Positions 10,786 to 21,206 are shown, counted from the stretch's first letter. The stretch: DNA of 64,000 bases from Reticulitermes speratus (GCA_021186555.1 JAJKFL010000005.1:6341678-6405677), one strand, 5' to 3'. Program-made: numbers and translations. The notes: a model not told the origin generated them from the letters alone.

Positions 10786-11055
10786 AGCTTGCACAGTAAG
10801 CCGCTAAAGTACTTAACACAAACACTTGACTATGCACGAAGCAGTTCCATTACTGTCGGAAATGTAATGCACTCCTCGCTGTAGTTTCGACTCTGCGGAT
10901 TTGTACAGCTCCCAAACTCGCCACCTTCGTGTTCGGACCTACCCATTACGTCGAAATTGCATTTACAAACACATCTAAATGCTTTAACAAAACAATGGGC
11001 TACACTATTAGTAAATGCGATGTCCACAGCAACACAGTGCAATCCGCTAGGCATA
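10786..11055. other. unannotated stretch
   Basis: A minus-strand open frame of about 70 codons runs through it, but I recognise no domain. Confidence 0.4.
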
Positions 11056-11641
11056 CAGGGCATACACAAAAGAATGGTGCGGTTTCAAAAGTGAATAAAA
11101 AATTTATTTCTCACATTACACGGGCACAACATACACCGTCAGCGGCGGCAACTGTCCAAGTTTCTCATGCGCTACCAGCAGTTCGCTTCTCATGCTTACT
11201 GCGTGGCCGCGGGGCCAGTTTCAAAAATGGCGTTGCAGCAGGAGAAGGCTTTCTGTGTGCTCCGTTTTGAGGTGTCCCAGATCTGTGATTACAGTGCAGC
11301 GTGAGTTTCGTGCACGGTTTAAAAAAGACGCACCACACAAGAATAACATAAGCAGGTGGTACCGACAGTTTGTAGAAACTGGATGCTTGTGTAAAGGCAA
11401 GAGTCCTGGTCGACCTCGTGTGTCTGATGAAAACATTGAAAGAGTGTGTGAGGCGTTTCAGCGAAGTCCCCGCAAGTCAGTGGCTAAAGGAAGCAGGGAA
11501 TTGGGCATTGAAGGATTGTAATTACCAAATGAGAAACTTGGACAGTTGCCGCCGCTGACGGTGTATGTTGTGCTCGTGTAAGGTGAGAAATAAATTTTTT
11601 ATTCACTTTTGAAACCGCGCCATTCTTTTGTGTATGCCCTG
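11056..11641 (+). mobile_element. mariner-type element, internally deleted, long TIRs
   Basis: The TIRs exceed 100 bp: CAGGGCATACACAAAAGAAT through an AAACTTGGACAG-type block is complementary to the other end. TA flanks both sides. The centre keeps only a transposase N-terminal fragment (11228-11520). This is the longest member here of the family whose fold-back derivatives are 689-756, 3080-3157, 15603-15680 and 59707-59784. Confidence 0.9.
11228..11520 (+). pseudogene. transposase N-terminal helix-turn-helix fragment
   Basis: An ATG at 11228 opens MALQQEKAFCVLRFEV. A frameshift follows near 11265-11285, after which SVITVQREFRARFKKDAPHK, then ISRWYRQFVETGCLCKGKSP and GRPRVSDENIERV are read. 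This is the HTH DNA-binding part of Tc1/mariner-superfamily transposases common in insect genomes. Reading stops at 11519 after an RKSVAKGSRELGI-type segment. The catalytic DDE/D domain is absent. It is inactive as a transposase, and retained TIR binding is unlikely given the frameshift. Confidence 0.85.
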
Positions 11642-11789
11642 TACATCCTTCTGCGGGTACGTTCCTCGTCTCTGCTATGGCCGTTTGGTTCAGACGTAAT
11701 TCCGAGAACATTATTACGTTTCGACACCTAGTAAGACTCTGGAATGAGATGGGCAATCGCAATTCTTATATCATTACAAGCTAAAGGTA

Positions 11790-12052
11790 AGAAGTAAAGT
11801 TCACCCTAGAACAGGCCATGAAGGTCCAGAGGGGGAGTAGAGGTATAGATCTACTCTTTCTTTAACCTCGGCGCTAGATTGGGGTGGATGGTTAACGCCA
11901 CGCCCCGGCCGCTTTACCCTATTTTACAGGAGGCTGGGTGGGCTCCACGGTCGGTCTGGACGGGTGCGGAAAATCTCGCCCTCACCGGGATTCCATCCCC
12001 GGACCGTCCATCCCGTAGCAAGTCGCTATACCGACGATGGTATCCCGGCTCA
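11790..12052 (-). mobile_element. SINE-alpha copy
   Basis: The copy reads in reverse: a GTAAAGTTCACCCTAGAACA tail at the left, and the head with B-box complement CCGGGATTCCATCCCCGG at about 11987-12003. It aligns with 25566-25850. One base change in the B-box (TTCGA to a TGGA-type sequence) may weaken the promoter. Confidence 0.85.
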
Positions 12053-12059
12053 CATATAA

Positions 12060-12533
12060 TTACATGGCAACAAACAAGCAAACAAACAAACAAAATAGCA
12101 CCAAATGTCATGTTACGAAAAGTAAACCCAACCCTCGAACTTGGTGGTCTGATACCGGGCGTTCCTTACAAGGGCAGCGACACCAAACTGAAGATGACAC
12201 AGACATCCCCTATGGCCTAGAGGCGGGACTGTACTGCAGCCTCATTGTCCCCACATTTCTCCAGCTTCTAGGGCCGCAAAGCTGAGTCTCGAACTGTATG
12301 TAACATAGTAAACTCAGCACCACAGCATCAGGACGTGTGGGAGAGTTGAGGTACAGCACGACGCATTAACTTTGGAGGTAGATGGACATCAGTGGGCCCC
12401 AGAGGTGGTACGGATATGGTGACGAAATTCAGTGCCGACCTTTACAACATTCAACTATAAATTAGTTCAAACAACCACACATATTCAACGGCGGGTCAGC
12501 TGTGTGGAATATACATAACCTCGTAACCCAGTG
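12060..12533. other. unannotated stretch
   Basis: A short (CAAA)n run lies at about 12070-12095. Open frames of about 80-110 codons on both strands show no domain. Confidence 0.45.
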
Positions 12534-12808
12534 AATTCCATGGCTCAGGCGGTTAGTAGCCGGCCTCTCACCGCGGAGGCCCGGGTTCGATCTCGGGTCG
12601 GTCCATGTGGGAATTGTGGTTGACAAAGTGGCACTGGGACAGGTTTCTCTCGGAGTATTTCGGTTTCCCCCTGTCAATTTTATTCCACCGGTGATCCATT
12701 ATAATGGAAAAACAGAAAAAAAAACATCTTTATCAGAGGGTTGCACGATAAGCCTTCAGGCTGCGGTGCGTCCGTAGCATCTGCTGCGGGGCCCTTCAAT
12801 AAAAAAAA
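12534..12808 (+). mobile_element. SINE-delta copy
   Basis: The head ATGGCTCAGGCGGTTAGTAG and B-box GGGTTCGATCTC lead into the body TGGTTGACAAAGTGGCACTG and a conserved terminal block GCATCTGCTGCGGGGCCCTT, then an A-run. Other copies are 28828-28995, 42502-42775, 45221-45495, 47155-47464 (minus), 48305-48598, 58330-58658 (minus) and 61280-61453 (minus). Confidence 0.88.
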
Positions 12809-13036
12809 CCAGTGAATTTTTCGCGAGGAATTGGATGACCCAGACGTAAAGGAAGACCTTTCGCAATCTGTCTGTAACCTGAAGGTGAATATGAAGACCC
12901 TAAGTACAGCAGACCCTACATATGTAACCAAGGCACAAACAACCGTGACAGTGTAGCTCCCTCGTCGACGTGTAGGGCACATTATCGCGCGCACCCTCCG
13001 TTCTATCGCATCTCCTCCCCAGTGTTGCTTCCTTTC

Positions 13037-13445
13037 AGGCGCGAAACGCAAATTCGCAGAAAGCGCCTATTAGCTTCGTCGCGTCTGTGAGTCTCCGTCT
13101 GCGTGGAAAAACACGGCTCCCACTGGACGGATTATCATAAGATTTTATATTGGGGCCTTTTATTAATATCTGTCGAGAAAGTTTCAAGTTTAGTTAAAAT
13201 CGGGCAAAGATAGCAGGCACTTTACATAAAAAAAACTAAGTACGTTTAATTCTTCCTGTAAGAATAAACGTTTCACAAAAACGTTCTAGAGAATGTCAAA
13301 CCACGCTTCATGTCAGATATATATTTTTCCCGAAAATCGTGCGGTTTACGAGATAATTTTAAAATAAACGCGACAGAGCCATACAGGACATAGACGCTCC
13401 AACATAACAAAGCATTAAGACGATTCGATCTGCGTGCCGGCTAAT
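13037..13445 (-). repeat. RepA, partial copy
   Basis: This is the reverse of the RepA 3' half: AGGCGCGAAACGC, CTATTAGCTTCGTC and GGCTCCCACTGGACGGAT, followed by diverged AT-rich sequence. The 5' end marked by GCATGCGCCG in other copies is lost or unrecognisable. Confidence 0.75.
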
Positions 13446-13532
13446 AAAGACAAAAATACACTTTCGAAAGATTAGAGCTTTGAGGAAGATGCATTTTGCT
13501 TCACGGATAATTAAGGCGAAATAATCCAATCA

Positions 13533-13830
13533 TCGCGGTAGCGCAGTTGGTTGAGGCACTGCGCTACAAGCCGGTAGGTCGCGGGTTCGATTCCCGATGG
13601 TGTCAATGGAATTTTTCATTGACATAATCCTTCTGGCCGCACTATGACCCTGGGGTCGACTCAGCCTCTAACAGAAATGTGTACCAGGGATATATCCTGG
13701 GGGGTAAAGGCGGCGGTGCGTAGGGCTGACAACCTTACCACCTTCATGTGACAACTGTCTTGAAATATGGGAGCCTCAACCTCCTGGAACCATAAGGGCC
13801 TGTCCAGGGATTGCTTTGGCTTTTACATAC
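13533..13830 (+). mobile_element. SINE-beta copy
   Basis: The head CGCGGTAGCGCAGTTGGTTG and B-box GCGGGTTCGATTCCCGATGG are strongly tRNA-like. The body reads GACCCTGGGGTCGACTCAGC and GGGTAAAGGCGGCGGTGCG, and the tail reads GGGCCTGTCCAGGGATTGC. It aligns with 39901-40203 and, reversed, with 33305-33573, 38460-38755, 57617-57925 and 59915-60202. Confidence 0.88.
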
Positions 13831-13971
13831 AGTCATAATATTAAAATTCTTACATGGTTACATATCGTAGATTGAAATTTGTTGCGGTGTGACGTAATAA
13901 TTGATAATGTAAACTTTGTGTTGTGACGTCACGTTCCTATCCAAATCAAAACATTTAAATTTACGGCTTGT

Positions 13972-14175
13972 CAGTGGCGTAGCTACGTTATTTGGCACCG
14001 GGGGGCGAGTAATCACAATGACCGCCCATAACAGAAATGTGCACTTAAAAAAGAATTACAACTACTTACTAAATTTTCTTTTATTTGGGTCAGTAATTTG
14101 AAACTTGTCGAGCGGAGAAAATCAAATTTATACATTCAAAAGGCGGCTGCACCCTCCCGCTTTAGCTAAGCCCTG
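13972..14175. mobile_element. hAT-like MITE (CAGTGGCGTAGC family)
   Basis: It begins CAGTGGCGTAGCTACG and ends near TTTAGCTAAGCCCTG, imperfectly complementary. It shares GGGGCGAGTAATCACAATG and TTTTATTTGG blocks with 16388-16630. No clear TSD is visible. A SINE-gamma inserted at its right border. Confidence 0.7.
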
Positions 14176-14178
14176 TTA

Positions 14179-14445
14179 TTTTTTTTTTTTTTGTATGGCT
14201 CGACAGCCCTATATGGGCCTGGGCCTCCTCGTTTCGTCGAGGTTTCACGTCACACTGATAGACACAACACACTCGGTAGGACTCCTCTGGACGAGTGATC
14301 AGCCCGACGCAGAGACCTCTACCTGACAACACACAACACTCACAAGAGACAGACATCCACGACCCCGGTGGGATTCGAACCCACGATCCTAGTAAGCGAG
14401 CGGCCGAAGACCAACGCCTTAGACCGCACGGCCACTGGGATCGGC
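14179..14445 (-). mobile_element. SINE-gamma copy
   Basis: A poly-T run (minus-strand A tail) at the left is followed by the reversed body. The B-box complement GGGATTCGAACCCACGATC is at about 14370 and the head GACCGCACGGCCACTGGGA at about 14422. An 8 bp repeat CCCTGTTA (14171-14178, 14446-14453) flanks it as a probable TSD. Confidence 0.87.
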
Positions 14446-14581
14446 CCCTGTTAATTATATATATATAGAAATATTGAATCTTTTTACGTACACACACTAA
14501 GAAAATTACTAGAAATTGTGTACGAAGTATTGTAACCTATCTGATTTAACCCTAATATCGCTGGTTCGGTAATCTAGCCCG

Positions 14582-15056
14582 CCTCGAGGTGGTGCAAAAT
14601 AAATGCTTGAGAGTGATTGCAAACGCCCCGCGCGGAACACCCGTTATTACACTGCTCTCAACCTTAGGTATTCCACCTCTCCAAACGTATATTCGACGAC
14701 TAGCTGCCGATTTTTACTCAAAGTGTTACATGCACTCAAATCCACTGGTCAGATCTATAGGCCACTATACTCTTTGTGATTTACACAAACTGTACAAAAA
14801 GTATAAACATAAGCGACCCAAACACTGTTTGCTCTGAGTAGAGCTGGATTCAGGTAGTGTTGTTATGCTATTTTGTTAATTTTCACTACTCTTAAGAATT
14901 ATCAGTTGTCATTGTTATATTAAATGCAAGGGAGGCTCCGGCCCCCAAGTAGAGGCTCCAGAAGCTGGTAAATGGCACGGCTTCAACAATGTAGATCTTT
15001 TGTTTTGTACTTGTTGGAAAAAAATTGAAAATAAAGCTCCTATAATTTAAAAAAAA
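14582..15056 (+). mobile_element. jockey-type LINE tail with TSD
   Basis: A 5'-truncated non-LTR element is flanked by an 11 bp perfect TSD, AATCTAGCCCG, at 14571-14581 and 15057-15067, with a poly-A run before the right TSD. The open segment to the stop at 14835-14837 reads VQNKCLRVIANAPRGTP, then LGIPPLQTYIRRLAADFYSK. This is the end of a jockey-group reverse transcriptase protein. About 220 bp of 3' UTR follows. The intact TSD suggests a relatively recent insertion, but only the last ~85 codons are present. Confidence 0.9.
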
Positions 15057-15069
15057 AATCTAGCCCGAT

Positions 15070-15357
15070 TACAACTTTGCGTTTCGGCCTTTCACTGTGA
15101 TGTGAATCTTTGAACCGGACAGGGGCAGGACAGCGTCCCTGCCTGGCGCTGCGAGATAAGGACGTTTGGTTATAACTTGAGTACTGAGCTCCCCACAACA
15201 TCACGCAGGGGGGTTCTTTCTTAATTTTGGATTTAACTGGGGTATGGTGTCTACTGAGACATAAATGGATTTACGTTACTTATGCCGTGCATATTCTTAC
15301 AATTACTACATCAACCAACTTATGCACTTAATAAAATACAATTCATGACAAGTATAA
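15070..15357. other. unannotated stretch
   Basis: This precedes the hammerhead-like motif and may be part of the same retroelement debris. No domain is recognised. Confidence 0.4.
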
Positions 15358-15401
15358 AACTCCTACATGTTTCGGCACCGGAGTGCCATCATCAGGGAGT
15401 T
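15358..15401 (-). ncRNA. hammerhead-ribozyme-like motif, best example
   Basis: Read on the minus strand, in order: stem I strand AACTCC; core CTGATGA; one extra T; stem II GGCAC with loop TCCG and GTGCC; GAAA; the palindrome ACATGT; site GTA; stem I return strand GGAGTT. Stem I has 6 perfect pairs and stem II 5. The minimal stem III (AC/GT with a 2-base loop) matches type I hammerheads of Penelope-like retroelements. The single extra T between the core and stem II is not in the classical consensus, so self-cleavage is inferred, not shown. Confidence 0.7.
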
Positions 15402-15439
15402 ATACAGAACAAAGGAGTACAAACCCAACACGCTAATCT

Positions 15440-15483
15440 AGGTACTGTATCGCCTTTACTGGAATGAGGGCGATACAGTACCT
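15440..15483. repeat. 15 bp-stem hairpin
   Basis: AGGTACTGTATCGCC at 15440-15454 and its exact complement at 15469-15483 enclose a 14-base loop. It lies 40 bp beyond the hammerhead-like motif and probably marks the centre of an inverted-repeat element whose right arm is missing. Confidence 0.85.
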
Positions 15484-15492
15484 ACATATAAT

Positions 15493-15750
15493 ACCTTCGG
15501 AAAGTAGATCAGAAATACCTGGAAAGTTTTGAAATGTGGTGCTGGAGAAGGATGGAGAAGATCAGTTGGACCGATCGCTGTGAGAAATGAAGAAGCAGTA
15601 TACAGGGCATACACAAAAGAATGGTGCGGTTTTAATAGTGAACACTATTAAAACCGCACCATTATTTTGTGTATACCCTGTATATAGAGTCAAGAAGGAA
15701 AGTAGCATCCTAAATACTATGAATACTATAAAATTATGTGGCGTCTCGGT
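15493..15750 (+). mobile_element. LINE-2 fragment, interrupted by a MITE
   Basis: CGGAAAGTAGATCAGAAATA through GTTGGACCGATCGCTGTGAG is nearly identical to 28288-28375 in the larger LINE-2 copy. The alignment breaks at a TA where MITE 15603-15680 inserted, then resumes weakly (TAGAGTCAAGAAGGAAAGTAG). Frames are broken. Confidence 0.85.
15603..15680. mobile_element. fold-back mariner-type MITE in LINE-2
   Basis: The 78 bp palindrome starts CAGGGCATACACAAAAGAAT, with TA at 15601-15602 and 15681-15682. It sits inside a LINE-2 fragment, so it is younger than that LINE. Confidence 0.93.
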
Positions 15751-16387
15751 AGGCAGATTTTTCGAGATTCTCGTCACTTCCTCTCTTTAAGATCCAATAT
15801 TCACCGCAACACGATACTCAAAACGCCAATCCACGGATTTTAGTAGAATATGCAACAAATTTTTCATGCTAAAATAACATTTGTGTAAATTGGTGCACTA
15901 ACATTTTATCGGTTTTAAGAACAAATGCTTCGTACCCTACAGAGTGAAACAAAATTGAAAGACAGGTTTAGTTTGATGTGCAGAGGGACAAAGGTGGATG
16001 CAAAACAAAGACGACACTGTACAAACCGGCTGCTGTTTAGAAACTTGGGGGTTGTCCTCTAATGAAACAGAACTTCCGCTGCAGTGCGGTCCTATCAGAG
16101 GACCAAGCAACTTATTTCGAGGTCTGTTGCTCTTGTTAATGAGCACACCAACGCTCAAAGCCGAGGCATTTGGCTCTCTAAACATACCGATAAGCCACGT
16201 TACACAGATACCATAATTTTTTGGTACAGTGTACCGCCCAGTTGCGGGGTCGCACAGGCTATATGCTATAAACGCAGCTTACAAGTACGTACACAAAATG
16301 CGATATTAACTGCAAATTTGAATTTAGATAACATAAATAAAATCCGATTTAATTTTACCAGTTATGTGCTTCCATGCACCTTACATG
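15751..16387. other. unannotated stretch
   Basis: Overlapping open frames up to about 110 codons have no recognisable motif. No repeat copy was found elsewhere in the window. Confidence 0.4.
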
Positions 16388-16630
16388 CAGTGGCGTTGCT
16401 GTGCTTTTTTGGCGCCAGGGGCGAGTAATCACAATGGCCACCCGCAACAGAAATTATATACTTAAAAAAATAACAGTTATTAAATTTCCTTTTATTTGGC
16501 TCAATAATTTAAAATTTTTTGAGCTTAATTTTTTTCATTTATAAATAATTTTGCCGCCCAATTTACTGCCCCTTGGACTCTGCCGTCCGGAGCGTCAGCA
16601 CCACTGCCCCCCCCCCCAACTACGTCCCTG
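16388..16630. mobile_element. hAT-like MITE (CAGTGGCGTAGC family)
   Basis: It begins CAGTGGCGTTGCTG and ends CAACTACGTCCCTG, imperfect TIRs. It is the same family as 13972-14175 (GGGCGAGTAATCACAATGG block). It contains a C-tract near 16606. The flanking 8-mers do not match clearly, so its borders are provisional. Confidence 0.7.
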
Positions 16631-16784
16631 CTCATTGTGCAGAATTCGAAAAAAATGTTAAATCCGCACGCTGATTACTCCAGCACAAGTCTATCCTAAA
16701 TACAATTTTATTTTGAATGAACGTTGCAATCTTTTCTCTTCCAGTTTGCTATGCAAAAATACACAAATTTAGATATACACAACT

Positions 16785-17330
16785 ACGAGTATAGTTTTGC
16801 CTGCTGTTTTGCATGGGTGTGAAATTTGGTCTCTCATATTCATGGAGGAACATATGCTGAGAGTGTTCGAGAATAGGGTGCTAAGGAACTTATTTTCGCC
16901 TAAGAGGGACAAAGTAACAGGGGAGTGGAGAAGATTACATAACGAGGAGCTTTATGCTCTGTACTCCTCACCAAATATTAGCCGGGTCATTAAATAAAGA
17001 GAAATGAGATGGGGTGGGGCATGTAGCACGTATGGGGGACAAGAGAGGTGCATACAGGGTTTTGGTGGGGAAACCTGAGGGAAACAGACCACTTGAAAGA
17101 CCTAAGCGTAGATGGGAGAGTAATATTAATATGGATTTTCAAGAAGGGAAATGGGGAGCATGGACTGGATTGATCTGGCTCAGGATAGGGCCAGATGGCA
17201 GAGTTCTTGTAAAGGCTATGATGAACCTTCGGGTTCCGTAGAATGCGGGGAATTTCTTGAATAGATGAGGACCTGTCAGCTTCTCAGGAAGGACTCTGCT
17301 CCGTGGGGTTAGTTAGTTAGTTATGAATGT
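16785..17330 (+). mobile_element. LINE-1 3' end (reverse-transcriptase C-terminus), degenerate
   Basis: The open segment reads HGCEIWSLIFMEEHMLRVFE and NRVLRNLFSPKRDKVTGEWR to a stop near 16997. A frameshift follows, then MGHVARMGDKRGAYRVLVGK and PEGNRPLERPKRRW, ending near NLRVP. This is the conserved tail of an RTE-like endonuclease/reverse-transcriptase LINE widespread in insects. The 3' UTR ends in GTTAGTTAGTTAGTTA. Other pieces of this family are at 20935-21150, 24635-25030 (minus), 44830-45000 and 60650-60815 (minus). Frameshift and truncation make it non-functional. Confidence 0.85.
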
Positions 17331-17544
17331 TATAATTATGTCCATCCTTATTCGTATAATACAGTGAAGTCTGTCTTAAACGAAACCTTGATAGAACGGA
17401 ATCCTGTCTTTAGCGGAAAACTTTCGCAGTGCCGAATTTATCTTTAATTGAAAGGAATCTTTCTGCAACGGAAAAAAAAAAATCCGGTCCTTTGAGGTTC
17501 CGTTATAAGCAGCTTTGTCTAAATACTCATAAGCTCAATCCATG

Positions 17545-17710
17545 TATTCAGGTCGACAGAGCCAATGGGCAGACGTTTAGTCCCCGATGAGGCTCGGGTT
17601 CGGTCCAAGGGCGGTTCATATGGGATTGCGGTGACAAAGTAAGACAGGAAAGGTACATGCTCCATGTACTTCGATCTTCCTCTGTCAATATCATTCCATC
17701 AATCACCCAC
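17545..17710 (+). mobile_element. SINE-delta, very degenerate
   Basis: A GCTCGGGTTCGGTCCAAGG B-box-like block is followed by CATATGGGATTGCGGTGACAAAGT and TCTGTCAATATCATTCCATC, the SINE-delta order. The tail block is missing. Confidence 0.6.
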
Positions 17711-17719
17711 AGCCATTCG

Positions 17720-18045
17720 TCTGCCCACGGGAAGGTCAGTGGGCACATTACCGGTCACAGTTCCACGCGCAGTCTCACACAGCCTCAAAAACTTCAGTCA
17801 TTATTGGACTCCAGTGTTAAATAATTCTCCACCAAATACCTATAGCTCGTAAAACGAACCTCACACGCCCACAGTTCTTGTTATAAACAATTCACGACAT
17901 TTATATTCTTCCGAAACTTCGTACTTAGGAATATACGTATACGAAATACGGAAGAATTACACACATTAGTGACAGTTTTATGTATAACTCCCATTAAGCT
18001 AATTTAAAAACTGTCAAGACAGTATCGTCAACATGTTTATAATTT
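17720..18045. other. unannotated stretch
   Basis: I recognise nothing in it. Confidence 0.4.
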
Positions 18046-18595
18046 GTATCATACAAGACGGACAATGTACGTATAACGTAACATTGAGGCGCGTTCGCGT
18101 AACCATTGTTGCCGTGCAAAAGCAATAAGTATTAAATATTCTGAGTATGTGTCTGTAGCCTTAGTTATCTAGCATGCAAAGCGCATGCGCCGTATTATAA
18201 TGTCATCTGTGGCCTGTCTGGCTGTACCATATTTTTCCATATTATCTCATAAACGGTACGATTTTAGGAAAAAAGTTATTGAACATAAAATGTGTGTTTT
18301 GATTTTCTCTACAACTTTTGTCTGAAACACTTCTCATTCTAAGAGGAATTGAGCGAGTATTGCCATAAATGTACATAGGTCTTCATGTAAAGTACCCGTT
18401 ATTTTTGTAAGATTTTAATGATCCTTGAATTTTCTCGACAGATTTTCGAAAAATACTAAAATATAAAATTTCACGAAAATCCGTCCAGTGGAAGCCGAGT
18501 TGTTCCATGACGACGGCGGATGACGGACGGACAGACGGACATGACGAAGCTAATAGTCGCTTTTCGCAATTCCACCAACGCGCCTAAAAAGTCTC
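18046..18595 (+). repeat. RepA, near full length
   Basis: Landmarks in order: ACAATGTACGTATAACGTAA, AGGCGCGTTCGCG, GCATGCAAAGCGCATGCGCC, TTATTGAACATAAAATGTGT, a GACGGACAGACGGACATGAC run, AGCTAATAGTCGC, and terminal AACGCGCCT. The outer AGGCGCGTT and AACGCGCCT blocks form an inverted repeat, suggesting a non-autonomous DNA element, but no clean TSD was found. It has no coding capacity. Class unknown. Confidence 0.85.
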
Positions 18596-18757
18596 AAGAG
18601 CAAAGCTTCCACATTACGATACAAACCTACTTCAATGGGATCCTTGTGAGCGGCATCTGATTTGTAACCATTCTAACAAGTGTTTTTGAGGTTATCAGAC
18701 AAGTTGTCACAAATATTTAAGTCTTCTGGGGTAGGAGGCGTTGTCGACTGGTAAAGA

Positions 18758-18800
18758 GCTACCGACATTTCGGAGGAACTTGCCGTATCTTCAGTGCAGT
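18758..18800 (-). ncRNA. possible decayed hammerhead-like motif
   Basis: Minus strand: CTGAAGA, extra T, ACGGCAAGTTCCTCCG, then AAATGTCG. Core order is right but stem II does not pair well and GAAAC is altered. Confidence 0.25.
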
Positions 18801-19220
18801 GGCGTAAACCCTGCCAAAATTAAAATTACCGTAACGAGACGGACAAGTTGTGCAACGCTCACGTCGGCAGTGTTAAGACATCGACAGAAACAATTGGTAG
18901 TGTGTACGGAACCCAAACACTGATGTACCAATCTAAACTAGGCCACAATAATTACAGTCCGTTAGGTAATTAGAACCTGACACTACACTAAAACTGCATT
19001 TAGCATGTACAGAGACACATCGTTATCTTTGGAGTACCTGATAGGGGACACTTATCACCCGTTTTAATAATATTACGAAACGCCATAATGACTTTCGCCT
19101 AAGTCACCATCGTTCTTCTGGCAAGCATTACTGACAGTGATATCTAAATATCGCTGCAACCTGCAGTGTGTTTTGGGATCGGACCAGTTTAAGAGCGAAT
19201 TAACTGAGATATGATGGGCT
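18800..19220. other. unannotated stretch
   Basis: I recognise nothing in it. Confidence 0.4.
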
Positions 19221-19221
19221 A

Positions 19222-19290
19222 CGTGCGTGTTCTAAGGCGTTAGTCTGAGACCGCTCGCTTGCTGGAATTGCGGGTTCGAATAATTACCAG
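19222..19290 (+). mobile_element. SINE-gamma head fragment
   Basis: TTCTAAGGCGTTAGTCTGAG, then CCGCTCGCTTGCTGGAATTG and the B-box GCGGGTTCGAATAA, match the SINE-gamma head only. The body is absent. Confidence 0.7.
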
Positions 19291-19359
19291 CATATCTATA
19301 TATACAACAGACTAAGTATTATTATGTAATTGTTTTATGCAATAACGTCTGGTGTTCTG

Positions 19360-19393
19360 CCTGATGATGGGCCGAAAGTGTCCGAAAAATGTA
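19360..19393 (+). ncRNA. hammerhead-like motif, weak
   Basis: CCTGATGA, extra T, GGG...TCC stem II around CCGAAAGTG, GAAAAATGTA. Stem III lacks the palindrome and stem I does not pair. Confidence 0.35.
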
Positions 19394-19414
19394 CAAGTGG
19401 AGTGTTTTTAAATA

Positions 19415-19839
19415 CAGCGTGTTTCATAAGTTCATCCGGGATTTAGAGGCTTGGCCGTGCAGTAGCAAACCCACATATAAGAGATAAAAGCATGCCAACG
19501 GATAGAGGAAATGTAAAAGTTTTTTCGTGACTGATGCGATGGCGTAGTTACCCGTTTCTCCGCTAGGAGGCAGTGGTGTGCAAACATGGCGTTTTCAGGT
19601 GAAAATTATAGATGCAGTTGCTACCATCGACGTTCATATGTTGGAACGTGTGTGGCAGGAGCTAGATTACAGGATTGACGTCTGTCGAGTCACCAAAGGG
19701 GGACATATTGAACATTTGTAAGGTAGGTTCAAAACTTGGATATGTACTCTTTTCACTGACATGCTCCCATCCCCTGTGTGTGATTTGGCTCCTGAGCTAC
19801 AGACCTCCGAAATCCCGGAGGGATTTCTGAAACACCCTG
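19415..19839 (+). mobile_element. mariner-type relic with transposase C-terminus
   Basis: The ends CAGCGTGTTTCATAAG and TTTCTGAAACACCCTG are imperfect TIRs flanked by TA at 19413-19414 and 19840-19841. Near the right end, LERVWQELDYRIDVCRVTKG followed by GHIEHL and a stop (about 19640-19722) matches the extreme C-terminus of a mariner-like transposase. The 5' and catalytic parts are deleted. Confidence 0.82.
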
Positions 19840-19841
19840 TA

Positions 19842-20930
19842 TATTATTATGGACCTGTAACAATTAAGTGCATTTGTTGGATTATATTAAAAAATAAAAT
19901 CGCTTTATACGAGTGTATAGGCCTATATATCGACCACATCCTCCTCGTGACTAAACTCATCTTGAAGGTAGTGATTGCAATATATACCGAAACGTCGTAA
20001 CAACTTCAATACATGATATGGGTCAAGCCACGAAATCCGAAATTTGACATCAGATATAGGCAGTTTAATGCACAAGGATATGAAATGGGCAGCTTTTGAC
20101 GATTCTCACAGACGTAACGAACCGCAGCTCAGCATGCGTCTAGTTCTGTTGCACTGCCAAAACTGATTCCCTGCTTGAACAAAAGCACACCAAACTTTAT
20201 GGAAGTGGATGCTGGAGGAAGTGGTTCTGGATATTCCAGCCACGTTTCAGCAGTTACTGGGCACTAGACACCTGAACATCCGCACACCACAAAGTTCAGG
20301 GGCGTCTAAGAGAGTAATGAAACCAAAACAGGCACGAAGGCAAACATTTGCCACAGGATTATACCTACACCGCATAAACAAGTACACAGGCTTTACTGCA
20401 TGCACTTCGCAGGTCCTCTTACACTGTGGGCGTGTGCTCTATCTTCCCAGAGCGGAATTTTCCCTTGGTTTCTGTATTCACCACAGAATACATAAGGTAT
20501 AAACTCTTGACCCAGCCCGACATTATCCCTACTTTGAGAAAGTGCTGATGAGGCTTCCGTGGCCAGACCATCCCGTGAGCTACGCCGGCAGTAGCGTAGC
20601 TACCTGTAGGGCATACCATGCCGGTGAGGTCAGAGGTGATGACGCAGACATAAGGCGATACCCTTGTTCTCCAAGTTGGGGGATAGGCGTGGGGTTGACA
20701 ATTCACACCGTAACACTTTTAATTTTCGAGACGCTTATAAGAGTTTCAGCCAGACAACAGCAGAAGAGGCCAAGGTCCAAGATGGATTGTAGCGCCAGTA
20801 GAAGAGTAAGACGAATAAACCCCGACATTAGCCAAAAACTGTAAAAATTCTTAAAAAGAAAATTACGTTGCTATCATGGTGATTGAATACAAAATGCACA
20901 TCGGTGCTGAAATATTATTTAAAGAAGTAT
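19842..20930. other. unannotated, possible retroelement debris
   Basis: At about 19960-20000, CTTGAAGGTAG, TATACC and GAAACGTCG lie in hammerhead-like order, but the core is not intact. The rest, including open frames of about 100 codons, is unrecognised. Confidence 0.4.
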
Positions 20931-20934
20931 TAAA

Positions 20935-21150
20935 TAAAAGAAAGGGACAACTTGAGATACCTAGAAGTAGATGGGAGGATAACATTAAAATTAATCTTAA
21001 AGGCATAGGATGAGAGGGTGTGGACTGAATTAATCTGGCTCAGGATAGGGATAAGGGGCAAGCTCTTCTAAACATGGTAATGAACTTTTGGGTTCCATGA
21101 AATGCGGGTAATTTCTTGACTAGGTGAGGAACTATTAGCTTCTCATGTTT
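20935..21150 (+). mobile_element. LINE-1 3' end fragment
   Basis: GAAGTAGATGGGAGGATAAC, TTAATCTGGCTCAGGATAGG, GGTTCCATGAAATGCGGGTA and ATTAGCTTCTCATG follow the 3' end of 16785-17330. Stops interrupt the frame. Confidence 0.85.
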
Positions 21151-21206
21151 TGTCTACCTACAAACAATATTTTACAGGCCATAGGCCCATAAATAAATAA
21201 GTTAAA

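Noticed and set aside
16797..17241. Host gene related to reverse transcriptase
   Set aside because: Frameshift, 3' UTR and the presence of four other truncated copies show that it is LINE debris.
17362..17520. Another pogo-like MITE (CAGTGAAGTCTGTCTTAAAC start)
   Set aside because: The right end GTTATAAGCAGCTTTGTCT does not pair with the left end well enough, and I found no second copy.
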